Source: Holothuria scabra
Lineage: Eukaryota > Echinodermata > Holothuroidea > Aspidochirotida > Holothuriidae
DNA: 64,000 nucleotides
Direction: 5' to 3'
Assembly: GCA_037179385.1 (NCBI GenBank)
Contig: CM074188.1
Span: 18,555,318 to 18,619,317 of the forward strand
The notes beneath the pieces are model-generated. The model was not told the DNA's origin and did not search any database. It worked only from the letters and a program-made list of their open reading frames with translations. Position numbers and translations under genes: made by a program. Positions 37,601-45,375 of this stretch are shown piece by piece (position 1 is the first letter of the stretch; every line of letters begins with the position of its first letter).

Positions 37601-40466
37601 TTAAAAGTCTTGTTAAATTATGGATTAATAGGGATATCAGCTTTTGTTAATTTGCAAGGATACCATAGACAATGGGTGGGGCATTTCCCCAATAAAGAAA
37701 AAATGCTGCCACTAATAGCCAAGGTTACACATCTCTGTTCAGATGTCTCTTTGAACCAATGCATGTAGGAGAGTGTTCGGATGAAGGGCTTGTTTTAACA
37801 CTAACCTCAATGCAGACTTTTCAAAACATAGATGCATCGGAACATAGAGACTTCAGAATGGAGAGCTGTCCCCATTGACCAAACTTTTGATTAAAATCGT
37901 TTCAAAGTACCGCTTTATCAAGTAATGAGACAAAACATAGATTTCTGGCATATTAAAGCTGTGTGAGAAATTCGTCTTGTTTGTGGAGATCAAAGGTTTG
38001 GGGTGAACAAAGATCAAACCTTGTAGACATAATATTTTTAGGGGGATAACTGTGAGGGATCTCATACCATGGAGGTAGTACTTCCATACTCATACTGTAC
38101 TAAGCTTTTGAATTGCTCATGTTGATGGATGTGTTGGTGAGGTGATCACTATTTTTTTTAAATGGGGTCGAAAGGTCATTTTGGGTCACATGAGGTCAAA
38201 AAGTTTTGGCCTTGCTAGTATGATATCTCAATTAAGTAGGATAATTTTATGGGATCTCATGCATGTCATGTTTGTTTCCATGTTTGCTATGATATATCAT
38301 ATGGCAAGGAATCACTAAGCCTGTTGGCCTTCTAGTTGAAAGAAATTAAAAAAGACACTTTAAAAAGAAATGGATATCTAAAACTTTTGTCATGTGTTGG
38401 TTTGGCTACGAGTTTTGTTTGTCTTTTTTTTCTTCCTCTCTCCTCCTTTTCTCTTTCTGTTTCTCCCCTCAGCTTTTGTTTTTGGAGCCTGTGTGTTTCA
38501 GTTTTTTCTTCTTTTTTTTTCTAAAGGTTGCTAGCTTTGTTAGACACTTATGTGTTTGTCTATTATCCTGTTCATACTTCTGCTGTACCATTTCTGATTA
38601 TGTACTTGTACTTGTGTGGAAAAAATAAATGAAATGAATGAAATGGAGTGAAATGAATGTTAGCAGTGGCAGTAGCAACAAGTACAGTCTGTTTATCACT
38701 GTTTTTTTTTACATTGCTATGTAGTGCTCTTTTAGGCTTTTTGTAACCTAGAATCCCCCATCTCCTCTGATCTACCTACAACCCTGCTGTAGAATGGATC
38801 ATGATACTAGCACATGTGATGAACCAATATATGGTTGTATTGATACAGTTGCCAGCAATGATGTGTATTTGAATATATCTCAGTAGATGCAGGGATTGGT
38901 TGTCTTCTATGTTTGTTCAGTTTCATAATCTTCTGCATTGCAAACGGTAGCAACAATGGAGAGCTGAAATATGAACTGGCATGTAGCATGAAACTTCATT
39001 TAACTTGAAAAATTAGATCTTATTAATTTCTTTAGAGTTGTCGAGCCTTGACTGTTGTACAATGTTTCTAATCTCTGTAACTGTTAGTTGAATATAACCA
39101 TAGGTCATTTAAGCTAAGAAGTAGTATCTGTTTTTTCAGCCATTCTGAATGGGGCCATATATGACAGTCCAATGGTATGGCGGCCAGGGTTGGAAAAATG
39201 TAAAATTATTTCCCAGGAAGGGGGTAAAATTTCCCACATTTCTCCCAATATTTTCATGTACAAAAAAGAGAAATTTCTCTCTAATTCATGAAAGTTCCCC
39301 CTTGTTGCTTAAATTTCCCAGGAAGGAGTCACTCAGCTGCCCTACTTTTTTCATCCACGCTAAGGGCCTTGAGGTTTGGTCAGTTGAGCCTTGTGTCCCT
39401 TTAAAAGATGAAGCTTCCAAAAGTCTTCTAATATTGCAGATTTTCCCTTTACCATTAATCATGTATCCTACTCTAACTTTCCAGGCTGCCAATGGTTTTA
39501 TGTTAGAGGGGAAGATCAAAAGACCAGCCAGAGAGTTTGACAATGAGAGGGTGAGATTTGAACATCGCTTTGGAGCCTTCACGAGTATCATCACCCCACC
39601 TTTGGTGCAATATGATCAGTACTATGAAATGTGTGATTTGAAATTATTTGAAAACCAGCCAAACAGAGCCACCGATATTTACTTTACAGCTCATAATTTA
39701 TTCATGCAGTCAGCCTTGCTGATGGAAAAGATAACCAATGCATCTTCAGAGGTGAGTGAAATAATGGGTCTTTGGTGAAATAAGAAATAGAGTGGGGCAG
39801 GGGATGGGGGGGGGGTGGAAGGGGTGAGAGAAAAAGGCGTGTGACTACTGTTTTGAACAAGTCATCAATTTACTGAACTCCTCCCTTGGATATCCCTAAA
39901 ATTTGTAGTTGTGTGCTTCAAATGGCATAAAGAGCAAACCAAATGCAAACCTCTGAATATATGTAAATTATTAAATGTAATTGACCAATATCATATATAA
40001 AGCAGTGATATGACCTCAACAGAAAGACTTCAAGAACCATGGGGGATTCTTTTAATTACAAAGAGTATTTGGCAAATATTTGAAAAGCATTAGCAATCTG
40101 CTTCCATCTTGGTAATGTAACTATATGGTAGTTTTTTTAAAGTATAGTAGATGGCTCTGAAGGTAAAATTTTGTTGAAACAAAATTGAGGTTGAAAGTTT
40201 GGGCTGCAGTTTAAAATTCTGACAAGGAGCAAAATTTTTTAATAAGTTTGAAATTGAATAGTAAATGATGATCTTCTGTCGACTCTTTTTGTTTTTAGTT
40301 TTTGCTATACTTCTTTTTCTTTCAGACAAACACCTTGATTCGTGTAGCAAAAACTAACAGTGTAGTCATGAAACTTTTAGCTGGAGGGCACAAGAGAGAC
40401 AGTAAAATCCTCCCAAGCTTTGAGTTTGGGATTCACAACACTTTTCCGATTATTAAACTGAAATGA
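16566..40466 (+). CDS. NAA35: NAA35/MAK10, NatC N-alpha-acetyltransferase auxiliary subunit (15 coding exons)
   Basis: NAA35 is the large scaffold subunit of the NatC complex. With catalytic NAA30 and NAA38 it acetylates N-termini starting Met-Leu/Ile/Phe/Trp co-translationally at cytosolic ribosomes. Coding exons: 16566-16656, 20955-21051, 21804-21993, 23268-23435, 26812-26922, 27547-27597, 28041-28124, 28381-28516, 29139-29317, 29757-29993, 31682-31780, 32740-32918, 33410-33617, 39485-39751, 40326-40466. Every intron is GT-AG, all phases agree, and the joined product is 745 residues (human about 725). Diagnostic stretches are [18 protein letters not shown] (67-84), [16 protein letters not shown] in exon 9, [12 protein letters not shown] in exon 11, [16 protein letters not shown] in exon 12, a Lys-rich segment (575-588) and [11 protein letters not shown] near the C-terminus. 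The start context is ACCATGG, preceded within 10 bp by a CAG acceptor-like site, so a non-coding exon upstream is likely. Identification is from remembered family sequence, not a search. Confidence 0.96.
16787..16828 (+). repeat. (GT)n/(GTAT)n microsatellite
   Basis: It lies directly before the ~145-bp satellite in intron 1 and after a small hairpin (GGTTTC...GAAACC). The same order, hairpin then GT tract then satellite, occurs at 33812-33900. Confidence 0.8.
16846..19925 (+). repeat. About 145-bp satellite array with DR1 motifs (array 1)
   Basis: About seven copies lie at 16846-17154 and 19135-19925, split by a hAT-like insertion at 17155-19134. The start of the AGGTCAAAGGTCA motif is at 16933, 17076, 19209, 19354, 19500, 19645 and 19789, a period of 143-146 bp once the insertion is removed. 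Other landmarks are CGATATCTCAAGAT, GAAACTTGGATAGATTTCAT and GGTCAGGAGATGGTCC. Apparent frames at 16903 and 19690 are translations of the repeat. Confidence 0.92.
17147..19142. mobile_element. Non-autonomous hAT-like element, 1980 bp, in NAA35 intron 1
   Basis: The element is 17155-19134. It is inserted inside a satellite monomer with an exact 8-bp TSD, GAAACTTG (17147-17154 and 19135-19142). Both ends read TAGGGCTGTG inward, followed by clustered GGTTAACC palindromes (TTAACCGGTTAACCG near the right end, GGTTAACCGTTTAACCG near the left). Internal frames (101 aa at 17331, 105 aa at 18757) show no transposase motif that I recognise. The TAGGGCTG end and 8-bp TSD are hallmark hAT features. Confidence 0.92.
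19990..20110 (-). repeat. SINE fragment
   Basis: CTATTGCTTATGCCTAGCAT and GGGGCAATAGGTTCCAT match the body of the SINE family seen at 57450 and 63265. The tRNA-like head is missing. Confidence 0.45.
20955..21051 (+). CDS. NAA35: NAA35 coding exon 2 (residues 31-62)
   Basis: Encodes [20 protein letters not shown] then [10 protein letters not shown]. This matches the conserved start of the MAK10 domain. It ends in phase 2 at donor GTAGGT; the apparent in-frame TAG lies inside the donor. Confidence 0.93.
21804..21993 (+). CDS. NAA35: NAA35 coding exon 3 (residues 63-126)
   Basis: Carries [18 protein letters not shown], the most conserved NAA35/MAK10 motif, followed by RKVLNFEQ and [12 protein letters not shown]. 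Acceptor TGTACAG, donor GTAAGA. Confidence 0.97.
22360..22560 (-). repeat. SINE remnant in NAA35 intron 3
   Basis: CATTCCTTATGTGTGGCATC, AGCAGTAGGTTCAATTT and ATGACCCGGTCTGGGAGTCA correspond to the body of the SINE family at 57450-57671. It is strongly diverged. The poly-G run at ~22119 lies just upstream. Confidence 0.45.
23268..23435 (+). CDS. NAA35: NAA35 coding exon 4 (residues 127-182)
   Basis: Begins [18 protein letters not shown] and ends KGAVFEE, matching the conserved [12 protein letters not shown] segment. Phase 0 on both sides, 56 codons. Confidence 0.97.
24790..25045 (+). repeat. 127-bp direct tandem duplication in NAA35 intron 4
   Basis: TTACAGTCATG(T/G)GACTATGT recurs at 24821 and 24948. 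Flanking landmarks (AATAATG(T/C)ACTCATCTT, ACTCTGGGTTA) repeat with the same spacing. Two diverged copies. Confidence 0.75.
25582..26462 (+). mobile_element. Probable solo LTR (881 bp) in NAA35 intron 4
   Basis: It starts TGTAACG and ends CGTTACA, so it has the TG...CA termini and short inverted ends of an LTR. It is flanked by ATAT at 25578-25581 and 26463-26466. TATATAAG at 25997-26004 would be an LTR promoter. No internal retrotransposon genes or second LTR lie in the window. Orientation follows the TATA box. A DNA transposon with TGTAACG ends cannot be excluded. Confidence 0.7.
26812..26922 (+). CDS. NAA35: NAA35 coding exon 5 (residues 183-219)
   Basis: Encodes [20 protein letters not shown] followed by [11 protein letters not shown]. 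This aligns with the human [20 protein letters not shown] region. 37 codons, phase 0. Confidence 0.97.
27255..27400 (+). repeat. Interspersed repeat (CAACATGAATGTGTTA family)
   Basis: ATACATCAACATGAATGTG, then TTAAATATTGTCAGCTAGAT, resembles 15310-15550 and 44370-44490. Confidence 0.45.
27547..27597 (+). CDS. NAA35: NAA35 coding exon 6 (residues 220-236)
   Basis: A 51-bp micro-exon encoding [17 protein letters not shown], the basic linker equivalent to human STRSRQGEERDPEVELE. Phase 0. Confidence 0.92.
28041..28124 (+). CDS. NAA35: NAA35 coding exon 7 (residues 237-264)
   Basis: Encodes [20 protein letters not shown] then LLAFGKKE. The LLAF/LIAF-KKE end is conserved with the family. Phase 0. 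Confidence 0.95.
28381..28516 (+). CDS. NAA35: NAA35 coding exon 8 (residues 265-309)
   Basis: Helical AEAQKL-like segment ([18 protein letters not shown]) followed by a polar linker. Ends phase 1. Confidence 0.93.
29139..29317 (+). CDS. NAA35: NAA35 coding exon 9 (residues 310-369)
   Basis: Begins [20 protein letters not shown] then [10 protein letters not shown], near-identical to the vertebrate protein. Phase 1 in, phase 0 out. Confidence 0.98.
29398..29480 (+). repeat. tRNA-like SINE head in NAA35 intron 9
   Basis: A consensus Pol III B box, GGTTCGAGTCC, is at 29454-29464. It is preceded by an A-box-like region (~29405-29430) and an anticodon-loop-like GGACCTGCAATCC. The acceptor stem does not pair cleanly and the following sequence is unlike a tRNA 3' end, so I call it a SINE head. 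Confidence 0.55.
29757..29993 (+). CDS. NAA35: NAA35 coding exon 10 (residues 370-448)
   Basis: Contains SPCVLSRS-like [20 protein letters not shown] and [14 protein letters not shown]. 79 codons, phase 0. Confidence 0.97.
31044..31577. mobile_element. Non-autonomous hAT-like element, 518 bp, in NAA35 intron 10
   Basis: The element is 31052-31569, with an exact 8-bp TSD, CCTAGAAC (31044-31051 and 31570-31577). The left end TAGGGCTGCCAC matches the right end GTGGCAGCCCTA, a 12-bp perfect TIR. Clustered CGATATCG palindromes follow each end. No coding capacity. Confidence 0.93.
31682..31780 (+). CDS. NAA35: NAA35 coding exon 11 (residues 449-481)
   Basis: Encodes [20 protein letters not shown], an invariant family motif, ending LQDE. 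Phase 0. Confidence 0.98.
32045..32190 (-). repeat. SINE body in NAA35 intron 11
   Basis: Read on the plus strand: CAGTTGTGGCTCACTGGCTT, TTTCCCTGCTCCATTATTTA and GAGCACCAAGCACAATGGCA. These match the copies at 57450-57671 and 63265-63480. Confidence 0.6.
32270..32440 (+). repeat. Interspersed repeat (GCTAGCTGAGAAG family), copy 1
   Basis: Shares TATGTCACAAGCCCTGCC and AAAGCTAGCTGAGAAG with 42415-42610; the AGCTGAGAAG block is also at 48760-48865. It often lies next to SINE sequence, so the two may be parts of one longer repeat. Confidence 0.5.
32740..32918 (+). CDS. NAA35: NAA35 coding exon 12 (residues 482-540)
   Basis: Begins [13 protein letters not shown] and ends [16 protein letters not shown]; the final Trp codon is split over the intron (donor GTAGGT, phase 2). 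The exon lies in a longer open frame, but the AAG acceptor at 32737-32739 matches the family boundary. Confidence 0.96.
33410..33617 (+). CDS. NAA35: NAA35 coding exon 13 (residues 541-610)
   Basis: Encodes [18 protein letters not shown], then a Lys-rich [17 protein letters not shown] segment that is also present in vertebrate NAA35. Phase 0 out. Confidence 0.97.
33858..33896 (+). repeat. (GT)n microsatellite
   Basis: About 19 GT units with one interruption (GTAT). Confidence 0.95.
33900..35620 (+). repeat. About 150-bp satellite with DR1 motifs (array 2)
   Basis: Monomers related to array 1 lie at 33900-34214 and 35304-35620. Exact AGGTCAAAGGTCA occurs at 34002, 34158 and 35395, with a one-base variant near 35547. 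The array is split by the element at 34215-35303. Confidence 0.85.
34209..35309. mobile_element. 1089-bp TIR element with 6-bp TSD inside satellite
   Basis: The element is 34215-35303. The left end is CATACCTGCCAACTTTT and the right end is AAAAGTTGGCAGGTATG, a 17-bp perfect TIR. AACACT flanks both sides (34209-34214 and 35304-35309). It has no recognisable transposase: the 97-, 74- and 62-residue frames inside overlap on both strands and lack family features. Confidence 0.8.
37985..38275 (+). repeat. Satellite monomers, degraded (array 3)
   Basis: Contains AAAGGTCATTTTGGGTCAC, GATATCTCAATTAAG and GGGATCTCATGCATG, clearly related to array 2 but diverged. Confidence 0.6.
39175..39370 (+). repeat. 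TTTCCCAGGAA interspersed repeat, copy 1
   Basis: ATTTCCCAGGAAGG, AAATTTCTCTCTAATTCATG and CAGGAAGGAGT landmarks recur inverted at 48895-49075 in an intron of the PDZ gene. The 209-residue frame starting at 39149 joins this repeat to the true NAA35 exon 14; only the part from 39485 is coding. Confidence 0.55.
39485..39751 (+). CDS. NAA35: NAA35 coding exon 14 (residues 611-699)
   Basis: Encodes [20 protein letters not shown] and [14 protein letters not shown], matching the C-terminal NAA35 region. Acceptor TTTCCAG, donor GTGAGT, phase 0. Confidence 0.97.
40326..40466 (+). CDS. NAA35: NAA35 coding exon 15 (residues 700-745, stop)
   Basis: Encodes [20 protein letters not shown], then [13 protein letters not shown] and TGA. 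It matches the vertebrate C-terminus [14 protein letters not shown]...FPVVKLV. Confidence 0.97.
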   Translation, partial: TNTLIRVAKTNSVVMKLLAGGHKRDSKILPSFEFGIHNTFPIIKLK

Positions 40467-40502
40467 GCATTGCTGTGTTAGCAGAGGCAGTGGAAGAACA
40501 TT

Positions 40503-40508
40503 AATAAA
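40503..40508 (+). terminator. Candidate NAA35 polyadenylation signal AATAAA
   Basis: AATAAA lies 37 bases after the stop codon. A second AATAAA at 40952-40957 would give a ~500-base 3'UTR that includes the 27-bp minisatellite. Which is used is unknown. Confidence 0.4.
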
Positions 40509-40592
40509 ATGTGCCTCGCTGCAGCTGGCAGAACAAGTGGTGAATTGCTCTACGTACATCCTTGGCTGGATTTGTTGTCAGGTGAAAGGTAT

Positions 40593-40735
40593 GAGTACCT
40601 TCCAATGGTTGGATGACTAGAGTACCTTCCAATGGTTGGATGACTTGAGTACCTTCCAATGGTTGGATGACTTGAGTACCTTCCAATGGTTGGATGACTT
40701 GAGTACCTTCCAATGGTTGGATGACTAGAGTACCT
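40593..40735 (+). repeat. 27-bp minisatellite, 5.3 copies
   Basis: Unit GAGTACCTTCCAATGGTTGG plus ATGACTT, at 40593, 40620, 40647, 40674 and 40701 and part of a sixth. Copies are almost identical. Degenerate GAGTACCT... sequence continues to about 41260. The unit length is a multiple of three, so the minus strand gives a repeated EGTQVIQPL frame, which I do not regard as a gene. Confidence 0.95.
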
Positions 40736-41370
40736 TATTTAGAGATGAATGGAGTACACTGTATGCAGGCAATCAGCACAGTACCTTGTTGCCAAGTGAC
40801 TTGTTTTACAGTGACTGAATACATGTATTTGCTTGAGAGTTGAGTACCTAGAATTGGTACCTTACAATGAGGTGAATGGAGTAAATTATACTGAGGGAAT
40901 CAGTGGAGTACCTTGTTGCAAAGTGGAAGGCAAGGTATTTTACTCTGATTGAATAAATAAATGGATTTGCTAAAGAGTAGATATTTGAGTAAATTACAGA
41001 GTGGATGAGTGAACAGCCAAGTACCATTTACTGAAATGAGTACTTTTTGTTGAGTGGAAGAATGATGATCTTACACTAGTTGAATGGTTGGAGTCCCTTA
41101 GAAGGATTGAATTCATATGGTACTTTATGTAAAGTACCTTGAGTAGGTTTAAGTGACTGGGTGACTAAGGATAAGACTGTACTTAGAATTACAGGTGTAA
41201 CATTTACAGGGAGGATGACTCCAGTACCTCACAATTGTTTGCATTACTGGAGTATTTGTCTTGATGGGGACATCTGATGATGCCATTCTAAGTAGAAGTG
41301 GAATGTCTTATGCAGTGACATCATCCTTTGCTTCACAGCATTGTAGTTGCATCTATGGATGGCAAGTTTC

Positions 41371-41661
41371 TTAAAGGTGGTCACCTCTCACCTCAAACTA
41401 CAATTTTTGGAGTAGTTCACAGATGCACAAGTCTTTGATTGACAGCAAGTTTAAAGAATACTGGCTACTGTAGCTGATACTACACAGTATGTACTGTCCT
41501 GAGATTGTTTTGATTCCACACTGGGTCTTGTATAGTTACCCTGAAGCAATAAGCTGAGATTGTGTCTAAATGTGGATGAGTTTCAAACAGTTGTGGGAGG
41601 GGCTTTAGTGAGTAGGTTAGTAGAATTGGAAATGCTTTGGGTGAGAGGATGATACCTTTAA
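41371..41661. mobile_element. TTAA-flanked MITE, family 1, copy 4
   Basis: TTAA at 41371-41374 and 41658-41661. The ends are AGGTGGTCACCTCTCACC and GGTGAGAGGATGATACCT. Internal GTTGTGGGAGGGGCTT and TTGATTGACAGC are shared with the copies at 14645 and 15600. Confidence 0.8.
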
Positions 41662-42414
41662 TGCAGTCACATTTTACTACAGATGGCAGTTTTTTATATT
41701 ACAGCTTGATAAAAATAAGCTCTTATATTTACACTGCTGTAATAATCCGTTACTTCAAGTAGTTTTACTGCTGATTAGAGACTGAGTGACAGGGAATCAA
41801 AAGAAGTCTTGTCACTGACACGTTACAATATCTAGTTCAGCATGCTTGCTTAGACTGGTTCTGAAATCATTGCACTGGTGCACAACCTCCATTTGAGTCT
41901 AGGGTAAGTGAATTGGGGCCAGCCTTGCTGGGTAAACATTTCAGAATTTAAAGGTAAAAAACTTTTCAACGTAATGTTCTTCTGATCAATTAGGAAAATT
42001 GCATGGCTTACCTCTGGCCTGTCTGTGAAATGTCTTCCCAAATGGATTTTTAACATCTGTTTTTTTAGCTTCTAGGGTCTGCTGCTTATTTTCCTTGTCA
42101 CCATAGCAACATCACCCACTTAGACTGATTGCATACATTTCTTTGAACATCAATTTTTTGTTACCATTTAATTGAAGATGCAAACGGGAATGAAGCAAGC
42201 TATTGCGAGTTGAATGTGTAACTGTTTAAAGGGCATTCCATTGAGCTTTTGAAGTGGTGAACTCACTTGATGACGCATGTTCCATGCAGTAAACTGGGAA
42301 ACTTTTCAGCAATTGGATATTGTTTAATAGAGACTGTTTTGCTTTAATTTTGATAACGGATTTGCCTGTTCTTTGAACAGCCTCATCTTATGTTACATGG
42401 AATGTACATGCTAC

Positions 42415-42610
42415 TTATTCACTTTCGTCACAAGCCCCCGCTCTTTTTGATAGGCAAAAATTGATGTAGAAAGCTAGCCAGTGTAGCTAGCTGAGAAGCA
42501 GCTGACGACTCACGTGTGAATGTTGCATTGTAACACTGTTGATTTTTGCCCAGCGGTGGGTGTGGCTTACCAATTGTCACACAACGCGGAAGCATTTTAT
42601 AGCCATCCAT
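42415..42610 (+). repeat. Interspersed repeat (GCTAGCTGAGAAG family), copy 2
   Basis: GTCACAAGCCCCCGCTC, TAGCTAGCTGAGAAGC and TTTTGCCCAGCGGTGGGTGT match the copies at 32270 and 48760. Confidence 0.5.
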
Positions 42611-43970
42611 TTTCACCATTACAGAGCAATGGAACACTTCTAAAGGTTGCAAATGCACCACTCCACTACTTCAACAGCTCAATGGAACATGGAATTAAAT
42701 TCACATGAATGATCAAAGAAATTCATCATAGCAAGTGATATAATAAAACCAAGAATATGAGATTGTGAGCAGGAATTCTCAAAATGCTCTCTGACTTGTT
42801 TGGCTTTCAAGTAAGGTACAGTCACCTGTATGGTTCTCCTTGAAAACTTGTGTAGAGAAACATCTTGAAATATACAATAGTCTTAAATGGAAAACAAGTA
42901 CTGAATGAAGGATTAAGCCAAATAAAAATAAGGTGACTGCTTGTAAAGAATCTCCTAAAGTCTATATGATAGAGGCTATCAAAGAAATCACACTGCCTCT
43001 TCTAAAATTGAATTGGGATTGGGGGTAATTTCAACAGTTACATTGGTTTTTTCTAGTAGCTTGAAGCATGAATGATTATTCCCACCCCTTTATGGTTCTA
43101 TTTGCAAACAAATGCAAGACCTCATAAAGAAAACAAAATGTAAGGTTTAATAAATTATCATTGATGTCTTTATTTACATTGGATGTAAGTATATATCCAT
43201 GTTAGCAGCACCGTGTAATATAGAGAGACAGGTTAAAAGCCAACTTACATGTCCAATTTAATAAATGAATTACAGTAGGCCTATGTAGATATAGTCTAAT
43301 ACAAATTCCACCATTCAAGATTTATAATGCAGTTCTTTTTTGGATACTGCCCTTTACTTAAGCTACTTCATTGCATTTGCATTTCAAGGCACTAGAATCA
43401 GTGATATAAATTCTAAGAAATTCAAACCTTTCTTGGAAGCAATACTCAAATATTTCTTCTACTAATTAAAAACACACCCTGGGTAATCTGCACCTTTCAA
43501 AGGTGAAATGTTGGCTAAAATTTACAACAAGTAAAATTCACGCTTTTAAGCACCTTTTTTAATGGTGGGAGATAATAATTTGCCAATTACAAGCCAGTAA
43601 CACACATTTCATCATTAATCTACAATACAGTAGAAAAGCACACAAACTGGAAATACTGCTGGGATGTTAGACGATATTGTACTAATCTACTATGTCAGCA
43701 AAAACTTTTTTTTTTGATAAAATAGTACATCATAACGTTCTTGACTTACAACAGCCGAGGATGTTTTACTTTAGTGGCATAAATAGGTATCATAAAACTC
43801 CACCTCAACCAAGACACAGGACTATAAATATTTATTAAAGGTTATTGTAGGGTTTCTGCAATCAAGGTTTGTATGGGGCATTACTCTTTTAATAGTTCTA
43901 CCTGTAACCTTCATGTACCTTAACAAAAGAAGAGATGTTCCCTTTTAAATATTTGGCAAAAACAGTCATT

Positions 43971-44338
43971 TTAAGGAGGCTCATTGAGTTGAGATCCATA
44001 CCTTAATGAGCGTGTTTAAGAGTCACTATCACATGACAATGCTTACAGTTAGCATAGCAAGTCAATTTTCATATCCAATACTTCCAGAAAAAGTTGAAAT
44101 CTTGAGTTTTGTTGTGTCCGGCCTTGTAATGGTTTTGTTCATAATTTGAAAAAGTGTCTGGTCACGAATTTTTGAAAACCGAATTGAACCATTATTTACT
44201 CACTCATAAAACAGATATTTGTATGTAGGATATGGGGATTGTCTAAGTTTGACCATTTGTCATTGATATGTGAAGAAAACTTAACAGGTTTGGAAAAATT
44301 TGTTGGATTTCACGAACCAACTCAATGAGCCACTTTAA
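43971..44338. mobile_element. TTAA-flanked MITE, family 3, copy 1
   Basis: TTAA at 43971-43974 and 44335-44338. The left end is GGAGGCTCATTGAGTTG; the right end, read inward, is AGTGGCTCATTGAGTTGG. Internal GGATATGGGGATTGTCTAAG and GAAGAAAACTTAACAGGTTT are shared with 54538-54884. Confidence 0.8.
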
Positions 44339-44369
44339 ATGAATGCTTTCACAGAGAGAGGTGTACTGA

Positions 44370-44490
44370 GAAGTTAGTTATATGAGATTTAGCAACATAC
44401 CAACATGAATGAGCTATAAATAGTGTCAACAACAATAAAAAAAATATGCGTTACTACAGACAGGAAATACAAGGTATCCTCATGTTACAA
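44370..44490 (+). repeat. Interspersed repeat (CCAACATGAATG family)
   Basis: ATACCAACATGAATGAGC then TATAAATAGTGTCAACA; related to 15310-15550 and 27255-27400. Confidence 0.4.
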
Positions 44491-44739
44491 TTTAAATACA
44501 TTCAACATGGTTATGTCATATGTCTATAAGTGGACACTTACTTCCTCTACACAAACATGATACATTCTGATATTAACAACATTAGGGTAGAGTCATTTAT
44601 CCAACTGGCAGTCACTTATTTATTTTCTGTGCCCACCTGCCCGGTTAGATAAATGACTCTCCCCTTAATCAACTTGGATACATGCACTGACTGTATCATG
44701 ATATTTTAGCACAAACGTGAAAATTAGGAGAAGGAGGTC

Positions 44740-45240
44740 TTCCAGTGGCATAGCCACAGGGAGGGTCTTGGGGGTTAGAACCCCTCATGACCCAACCTTG
44801 CAATGCAAAAAACACCTAAAATAGTGGATTTTTCTCTCTCTCCTTGACTTTTCCCTCATATCTTTCCCCAAAACCCTCCCCCCCCCCATGACACCAAAAC
44901 CCTCCCTATGGCACAATCCTGACTACATGCCTGAGGTCTTCAATGTGTTAACAGGACAGTTCAAACAAGACATACCAACTCCAGTACACCAAATGCATAT
45001 GACATCACAGCAGAGGAAAACCTGCCCTCCAGTGAATCAAGTACTTATTGCTGCAGTCTCCAGTGACTTATACAGACAGCTGGTTGGTGCACACATATGC
45101 ACATATTCTTTTACGTGCACAAGCAGCATGTCTCCGAACTGATGCAGTGTGACAACACAGTGCATGTGGAATATGTTCCTACATATTGGTACACATTGAC
45201 AAACTCATACACTTTATTCACCATACCAAAGACTTAAAAA
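44740..45240. other. Intergenic stretch between convergent genes
   Basis: Decayed repeat (CAGTGGCATAGCCACAGGG at 44743) followed by mixed sequence. The 84-residue frame at 44888 is not recognisable. Some of this could belong to a long 3'UTR of the PDZ gene. Confidence 0.35.
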
Positions 45241-45244
45241 AACA

Positions 45245-45375
45245 AACCTACTTTCACTGTGCTTGGTGCTCAGCATAAGCAATTGAGGAGGGAAAACAAG
45301 CCAGCAGGACACAACTTGAAAAAAGGCCCTAGCCAGCTCCACTTAAACCAGTTGGTTGGAAACTGGGCAATAGAA
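45245..45375 (+). repeat. SINE body copy, plus orientation
   Basis: GTGCTTGGTGCTCAGCATAA, GCAATTGAGGAGGGAAAAC and CCAGTTGGTTGGAAACTGGG are the reverse complement of the copies at 57450 and 63265. Confidence 0.6.

Larger units (their letters stand above)
33812..38336 (+). mobile_element. Possible Helentron-like non-autonomous element in NAA35 intron 13
   Basis: It starts with an 11-bp perfect hairpin (GATTCCTTGCC / GGCAAGGAATC, 33812-33840), then a GT microsatellite, then satellite monomers. The other end reads GGCAAGGAATC (38303-38313), a GCC-TGTT-GGC hairpin and CTAGT (38332-38336). A 3' hairpin just before CTAG-T and internal minisatellites are known features of Helitron/Helentron-derived elements. 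Treating both ends as one 4.5-kb unit is inference; the middle (35640-37960) is not repetitive. Confidence 0.4.

Noticed and set aside
38336..38628. Overlapping Ser/Phe-rich frames in NAA35 intron 13.
   Set aside because: They come from a T/C-rich low-complexity tract; composition alone explains the open frames.
39149..39484. Upstream half of a 209-residue open frame as a NAA35 coding extension.
   Set aside because: It is an interspersed repeat read in frame; the conserved protein resumes exactly at the CAG acceptor before 39485 and phase 0 is satisfied there.
40501..40713. 70-residue minus-strand frame with a repeated EGTQVIQPL peptide.
   Set aside because: An artefact of a 27-bp (multiple of three) minisatellite; no start context, splice sites or neighbours support a gene.
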